64,000 nt of DNA from M3007 sp964484205 (GTDB lineage: Bacteria; Bacteroidota; Bacteroidia; Chitinophagales; Saprospiraceae). Positions 59,785-64,000 of this stretch are shown here, piece after piece. Every line of letters starts with the position of its first letter. Position 1 is the first letter of the stretch. The position numbers were made by a program, and so were the translations under genes. The notes under the pieces were generated by a model. That model did not search any database. It worked only from the letters and a program-made list of their open reading frames with translations, and was not told where the DNA came from. The DNA is taken from positions 52,147 through 116,146 of the forward strand of contig CAZAEZ010000016.1 in assembly GCA_964484205.1 (NCBI GenBank), written 5' to 3'.

Positions 59785-62700
59785 ATGAAATGTATTTTAC
59801 GCCATTGTGCATCTAACGGGTGCATAACGAAACGTCTCGCCTTTTTTCAATTAGCCAAAATCATTGTCTTCACAACGCTGCTCGCCTGTTGCAGTTTTCA
59901 TTCGCTTCGGGCCCAAACGACCATGACAGATGATGGCACCATCCAGAATATCGCCTATTCCGGCGCCGTTGCCGACTTCGTGGTGCCGGCTTCAACAACC
60001 AAGGATTTTATTTACCTAACCCTGCGCGGCGGCGACGGGGGCAAAGCCACCGTGTTTACCTCCAGTATTGGAAGAGGAGGCGATGGGGCTACCATAAAAG
60101 CCAGCTTCAAGATCGGTACCGGCCCCGGCGAAGTTTCGGAAGGCGATACCCTGCGGTTCATTATTGGTGACAAAGGCAACTCCCGCAACGCCGGCTCCCA
60201 AAACGCCGGCACCGGCGGCGGTGGCACGGCGGTTTTGTTAAAACAAGCGGATTCTACCTTTTGGGAAATAATGATGGTAGCCGGTGGCGGTGGCGGCGGA
60301 TGGGCCAACACAGTGCAAAGTCGCGACGGTCGTGGCGGCCGGGCCGGGGAAAGTGGCGGCAACGGCGCCGATGGCGACGAAAGTGGTGCTAACGGCGGCA
60401 CCAACGGCGATGGCGGCCATGCCACCAGCGATGCCAGTGGCGGCGGCGGTGCTTTCGAAGACGGCAACAGCCATTTTTTAACTGATGGCGAAGGCGGCGG
60501 CCACTTTGGTTGGGTCACGGATAGTAATTTCACCGTGTACCCTTTGGGCGGCCAGGGCGGCTGCAGTGGTACCGGTTGCGCGGCTGAAGACGGCTATGGT
60601 TTTGGCGGCGGCGGCTGGAGTAACGAACAAGCCGGTGGCGGTGGCGGCGGCTACTCCGGCGGCGGTGGCGGTGGCCAGGCAGCCGGTGGCGGTGGTGGTG
60701 GCAGTTTTGTGGCAAGTTTTGCCGTGAACAACAACAAAATGGACGGTGGCGTGACGGATAATCCCGAGCCCGGTTGGGCCAGGTACCAGTTTTTTGATTC
60801 TATTGCTGTGGCCTGCGTTTCATCGATCACGCTGAACGTCGATACCGAAAACGGCGCCAGCATTACCCCAGGCGATGTGGACAATGGCAGCAGCTCCAAC
60901 CTCAACCTGAGTTATGCCATTTCGCAAAGCGATTTTTCCTGCGCTGACTTAAGTTTAAGCCCGATCACCGTGACCCTCACCGCGACGGACGAAAGCGGCG
61001 CGACGGCTACCTGTACAACCTCTGTGACCATCAATGACGCCGCGGCCAGCCTGTCGGACCTGACCGACGACGGTAATTTCCAAATGGTCAGTTACAACGG
61101 CAGTTTTCAAGACTGGATCATTCCCGCTTCGACCACTAAAAACAAACTCCAGGTTGAACTGCGCGGCGGCGACGGCGGCAAGCGCGAAAACCCCTGCAAC
61201 GCAACAGGGCGTGGTGGCGAGGGCGCCACTATTACCACGCAGTTTAATATCGGAAACGGGGCAGACTCCTTACCACCCGGCTCCGTGGTTCGTTTTATCG
61301 TCGGGGAAGAAGGCGCCAGCAACAACGGCTCCGGGATCGAAGGCGCCGGCGGCGGTGGCGGCACCGCGGTGCTGTACCGGAAATTCGGCGAGTGTACCTG
61401 GACGATCCTTGCCGTAGCCGGCGGCGGTGGTGGTGGATGGGCCGACGGCTGTGCCTTTAAAAATAATGGCCAGGGCGGGCGCATTACCACCTCCGGTGGA
61501 GACGGAAAGGGCGCCAGTTCGGGCAGTGGCTCGGGCGGCACCAACGGCGATGGCGGGAAAGCGGGCACTTTTTCCAATTTTGAAGAAGCCGGCGGCGGCG
61601 GTGGCGCCTTCAGCAATGGCGGCGTCATTACGTGTACCGGTGGAAACAACTGGGGTGATGGGCAAAAAGGCGGCGTCACTGGTGGCCAGGGCGGTAAAGA
61701 TGGTTCCGGTGGCTGCGGCAGCGGTCGCAACGGCGGCTTCGGCTTCGGCGGCGGCGGCCTGGGCGACGGCACCGGCGGTGGCGGCGGTGGCTATTCCGGC
61801 GGCGGTGGCGGTGGTTCCACGGGTGGCGGTGGCGGTGGCGGCAGCTACGTCAACAGCATCAGCGACGTGAACTTTCCCAATGTGCTCAACGACGGCGAAA
61901 CGACCAATTCGCCCAACAACGGCTACATCAAGTATGCCATGTTGGTCAGCACCTTCCCGGTTGCGAAATGTAAAAAAGTTGCCACACTTTCTGTGACACC
62001 CGAATCGGTTGACACCCTGGATATTAGCAGTATCGACGACGGCAGTTACGACCCCGACGGCGGATCGCTGACCTATTCTATTAACCCGGAATACTCCGAT
62101 TGCGATAATGTAGGCGTACATACCGCCACGCTCACTGTTACGGATGTTACCGGCCTGACGGCTACCTGCCAAACGCAGGTTACCGTGTCGTATGATATCA
62201 GCAGTTACACCGAATTGGATGATGACGGCGACTTGCATATCCTTGGCGCCAATGGTTCGTACCGGGACTTTATCATTCCGGAAAATGTGGAACACAGCAC
62301 CCTCCAACTGTACGCCAACGGCGGCGACGGTGGCGAACACAGGGTTAATCCTCCGGGTCCTGGCGGCTGTACCGGACGCGGCGGCAATGGCGCTGAAGTA
62401 TTGGCAACCTTTAGTATCGGCTGCGGCCCCGACCAAATCCCCCCCGGCTCGGTGATCCGGTTTATCGTCGGCGAAAGAGGGGTCAGTATAAACAGTCTTG
62501 GCATTGAAGGCGCCGGCGGTGGTGGCGGTACGGGTATTATATACAAAGCGCCCGGTGAATGCGACTGGAATATTCTTATTGTAGCCGGCGGCGGCGGCGG
62601 CGGTTGGGCCTCGGGAGCCTGCGATAAATCGGACGGGAAACCTGGCGAAACCGGCACATCCGGCTCTGGCGGCAGAGGAAACAGTAGTGGGAATGGCGGC

Positions 62701-64000
62701 AGCAACGGCAATGGCGGTACGGTTGGCGCCAACTGGGCCGGGGCCGGCGGCGGCGCAGCTACCAATGGCGAAGAGATCGGTTGCGGCTCAGGTTCGAACT
62801 GGGGTGGCGGGAAAAAAGGCGCCTGGGAAGGCGGTCAGGGCGGCCAAGACGGCTCCGGCAGTTGCGGCAGCGGTCGCGACGGCGGCTATGGCTTCGGCGG
62901 CGGCGGTTTGGGCGATGCCAGCGGTGGCGGCGGCGGCGGCTTCTCCGGCGGTGGTAGCGGCGGTTCCAGCGGCGGCGGTGGCGGTGGTGGTAGTTTTGTG
63001 AACCCTATGGCTGTAAGCGCTACAGTGGATGGGGGCGGTGATACAGGCGACCCGGAAGACGGCGTTGCAGCCTTTCAATTCCTGGACGATCAGAATTCGG
63101 ATGTTGATGAGAACCCGGTTGCAATTTGCCAGAATGTTACCCTCGATCTGAACAGCACTGGAATGGCCATGGTATTTGCCAAGGATCTTGCCAGCCTCTC
63201 TTCGGACTTCTGCGGCTCGAACAATTTAACTTATAAATTTTTCAACGACGACATCGGCCGCACCTACACCTGTAGCGGCGCCGGCGTAAATACCGTAACA
63301 ATTGTCGTTACAGACATCGTAGGCAATACCAGTACCTGCACGGCCGAAATTACCGTCACCGAATCGGAAGCGCCGGAGGCCGTCTGCCGGGACGTAACCG
63401 TCGAACTGGATTCGGGCGGAAACGGCAGCATCACGGCTGCCGACGTGGATGACGGCTCGACGGACAACTGCGGGATCACCTCGTACACGCTCAGTCAATC
63501 CAGTTTCACGCTCAGCGACCTCGGCACGCAAATGATCACCATGGAAGTCTCCGATGCCTCCGGAAATACGGATGATTGCATTGCCGCCGTTTCCGTTGAG
63601 CAAGATTTCACTATCGAAGCGCTTTGTCAGAATGTAGCGGTAAACCTGGACGCCGGCGGCAACGGTTCGACGACTGCTGCTGCCGTAAACAACGGTTCGA
63701 CCGCATCGCTGGGCATCGCGTCACTGACGCTGGATCAGGAAAACTTTTCCTGCGCCGATGTGGGCGGCAACACCGTAACCCTCACCGTCACCGACAACAA
63801 CAGCAACACCGCCACCTGCACGGCCACGGTTATTGTGAACGACAACGTACCGCCAACGGCGCTTTGCCAAAATGTCACGGTTGAACTCAACGGCAGCGGC
63901 AACGGCAGCACCACGGCAGCCGCCGTAAACAATGGCTCCTCGGATGCCTGCGGGATTCAGGGTTTGAGTTTGAGCAAAACAAATTTCAACTGCGCCGATG
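59785..64000 (+). CDS. Giant secreted glycine-rich adhesin-like protein (3' end outside the window)
   Basis: An uninterrupted frame of 1405 codons from the ATG at 59785 to the window edge, with no stop. A long signal region (membrane core FFQLAKIIVFTTLLACC, cleavage near LRAQ) leads to three tandem glycine-rich modules beginning near residues 46, 421 and 806, each opening with DDG...SYNGSFQDWIIP-like sequence, containing GTGGGGTAVL, VAGGGGGGWA and GFGGGG/GGGGGYSGGGGGG, and ending in an Ig-like segment. They recall the glycine-rich domain of ALK/LTK and of bacterial surface proteins. From about 1108, Cys-containing Ig-like repeats of about 82 residues follow (AICQNVTLDL, ALCQNVAVNLD, ALCQNVTVEL), like SprB/HYR-type adhesin repeats. 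Probably a T9SS or T1SS-independent surface adhesin; a sorting domain would lie beyond the window. Confidence 0.93.
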   Translation, partial: MKCILRHCASNGCITKRLAFFQLAKIIVFTTLLACCSFHSLRAQTTMTDDGTIQNIAYSGAVADFVVPASTTKDFIYLTLRGGDGGKATVFTSSIGRGGDGATIKASFKIGTGPGEVSEGDTLRFIIGDKGNSRNAGSQNAGTGGGGTAVLLKQADSTFWEIMMVAGGGGGGWANTVQSRDGRGGRAGESGGNGADGDESGANGGTNGDGGHATSDASGGGGAFEDGNSHFLTDGEGGGHFGWVTDSNFTVYPLGGQGGCSGTGCAAEDGYGFGGGGWSNEQAGGGGGGYSGGGGGGQAAGGGGGGSFVASFAVNNNKMDGGVTDNPEPGWARYQFFDSIAVACVSSITLNVDTENGASITPGDVDNGSSSNLNLSYAISQSDFSCADLSLSPITVTLTATDESGATATCTTSVTINDAAASLSDLTDDGNFQMVSYNGSFQDWIIPASTTKNKLQVELRGGDGGKRENPCNATGRGGEGATITTQFNIGNGADSLPPGSVVRFIVGEEGASNNGSGIEGAGGGGGTAVLYRKFGECTWTILAVAGGGGGGWADGCAFKNNGQGGRITTSGGDGKGASSGSGSGGTNGDGGKAGTFSNFEEAGGGGGAFSNGGVITCTGGNNWGDGQKGGVTGGQGGKDGSGGCGSGRNGGFGFGGGGLGDGTGGGGGGYSGGGGGGSTGGGGGGGSYVNSISDVNFPNVLNDGETTNSPNNGYIKYAMLVSTFPVAKCKKVATLSVTPESVDTLDISSIDDGSYDPDGGSLTYSINPEYSDCDNVGVHTATLTVTDVTGLTATCQTQVTVSYDISSYTELDDDGDLHILGANGSYRDFIIPENVEHSTLQLYANGGDGGEHRVNPPGPGGCTGRGGNGAEVLATFSIGCGPDQIPPGSVIRFIVGERGVSINSLGIEGAGGGGGTGIIYKAPGECDWNILIVAGGGGGGWASGACDKSDGKPGETGTSGSGGRGNSSGNGGSNGNGGTVGANWAGAGGGAATNGEEIGCGSGSNWGGGKKGAWEGGQGGQDGSGSCGSGRDGGYGFGGGGLGDASGGGGGGFSGGGSGGSSGGGGGGGSFVNPMAVSATVDGGGDTGDPEDGVAAFQFLDDQNSDVDENPVAICQNVTLDLNSTGMAMVFAKDLASLSSDFCGSNNLTYKFFNDDIGRTYTCSGAGVNTVTIVVTDIVGNTSTCTAEITVTESEAPEAVCRDVTVELDSGGNGSITAADVDDGSTDNCGITSYTLSQSSFTLSDLGTQMITMEVSDASGNTDDCIAAVSVEQDFTIEALCQNVAVNLDAGGNGSTTAAAVNNGSTASLGIASLTLDQENFSCADVGGNTVTLTVTDNNSNTATCTATVIVNDNVPPTALCQNVTVELNGSGNGSTTAAAVNNGSSDACGIQGLSLSKTNFNCAD

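Noticed and set aside
61270..62436. Minus-strand open frame of 388 codons inside the adhesin gene
   Set aside because: An Ala/Thr-rich mirror of GGC/GGT codon tracts; the plus-strand frame is continuous over 4.2 kb with clear domain repeats.
1..64000. tRNA or rRNA genes
   Set aside because: I looked in the intergenic stretches for cloverleaf and T-loop patterns and saw none; a dedicated search could still find one I missed.

Overview
The window comes from a free-living Bacteroidota chromosome, most likely a Saprospiraceae-type bacterium (inference). The grounds are type IX secretion (T9SS) C-terminal sorting domains on several secreted proteins, a gliding-motility gldG, a TonB-dependent receptor, Bacteroidota-type promoters (-7 box close to TAnnTTTG), almost no Shine-Dalgarno sequences, and choice-of-anchor, HYR and CHAT protein families. 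No tRNA, rRNA, CRISPR array, transposase or phage gene was seen.

Layout. 0-0.7 kb: LysE-family exporter. 0.8-12.2 kb: three tandem paralogous secreted proteins of about 1,215 aa (reprolysin-like metalloprotease, Ig/FN3, P-domain, cadherin-like, T9SS tail). Only the first keeps the full zinc motif. 12.2-18.9 kb, minus strand: a beta-helix/PA14 protein whose N-terminus is built from intergenic-type repeats, an HYR/choice-of-anchor-L protein with a small secreted partner, and a T9SS cargo protein. 19.1-23.9 kb, minus strand: ECF sigma factor, anti-sigma-like membrane protein and a TPR-CHAT caspase-like protein in a row. 24-31.4 kb: a cytidylyltransferase/GHMP-kinase fusion, a GT39-like membrane glycosyltransferase, Lgt, lysoplasmalogenase, a PabA/TrpG amidotransferase, a conserved secreted protein and CvpA. 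31.8-39.4 kb: TonB-dependent receptor, GldG, a vWA-like protein, a YdjM-like membrane protein and ChaN. 39.5-41.2 kb: a secreted MORN-repeat/caspase protein. 41.3-42.86 kb: a gene-free stretch holding four tandem promoter-leader-conserved box-terminator units, read here as a candidate small-RNA array. 42.9-57.2 kb: RecQ, a degenerate glucosaminidase-like protein, a CxxCH/T9SS protein, a three-gene ABC transporter operon, two secreted proteins of unknown function, MutY, SSB, a TauE/SafE permease and malic enzyme. 57.7-64 kb: YifB/ComM, a repeat-rich spacer, and the first 1,405 codons of a giant glycine-rich adhesin that runs off the window.

The most promising undescribed element is the four-unit RNA array at 41.5-42.86 kb. 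All four units share a promoter, a CTTTTCATGAGA box and a terminator hairpin whose stem varies while pairing is kept and whose hexaloop is nearly constant (AAACGA or GAAAGA). Other points of interest are the loss of the first zinc-binding His in two of three protease paralogs, several families of long intergenic palindromes (two of 78-79 bp with identical ends, others inserted in frame in a gene), and the sigma/anti-sigma/TPR-CHAT cassette. All functional statements rest on motifs read by eye; no database search was run.
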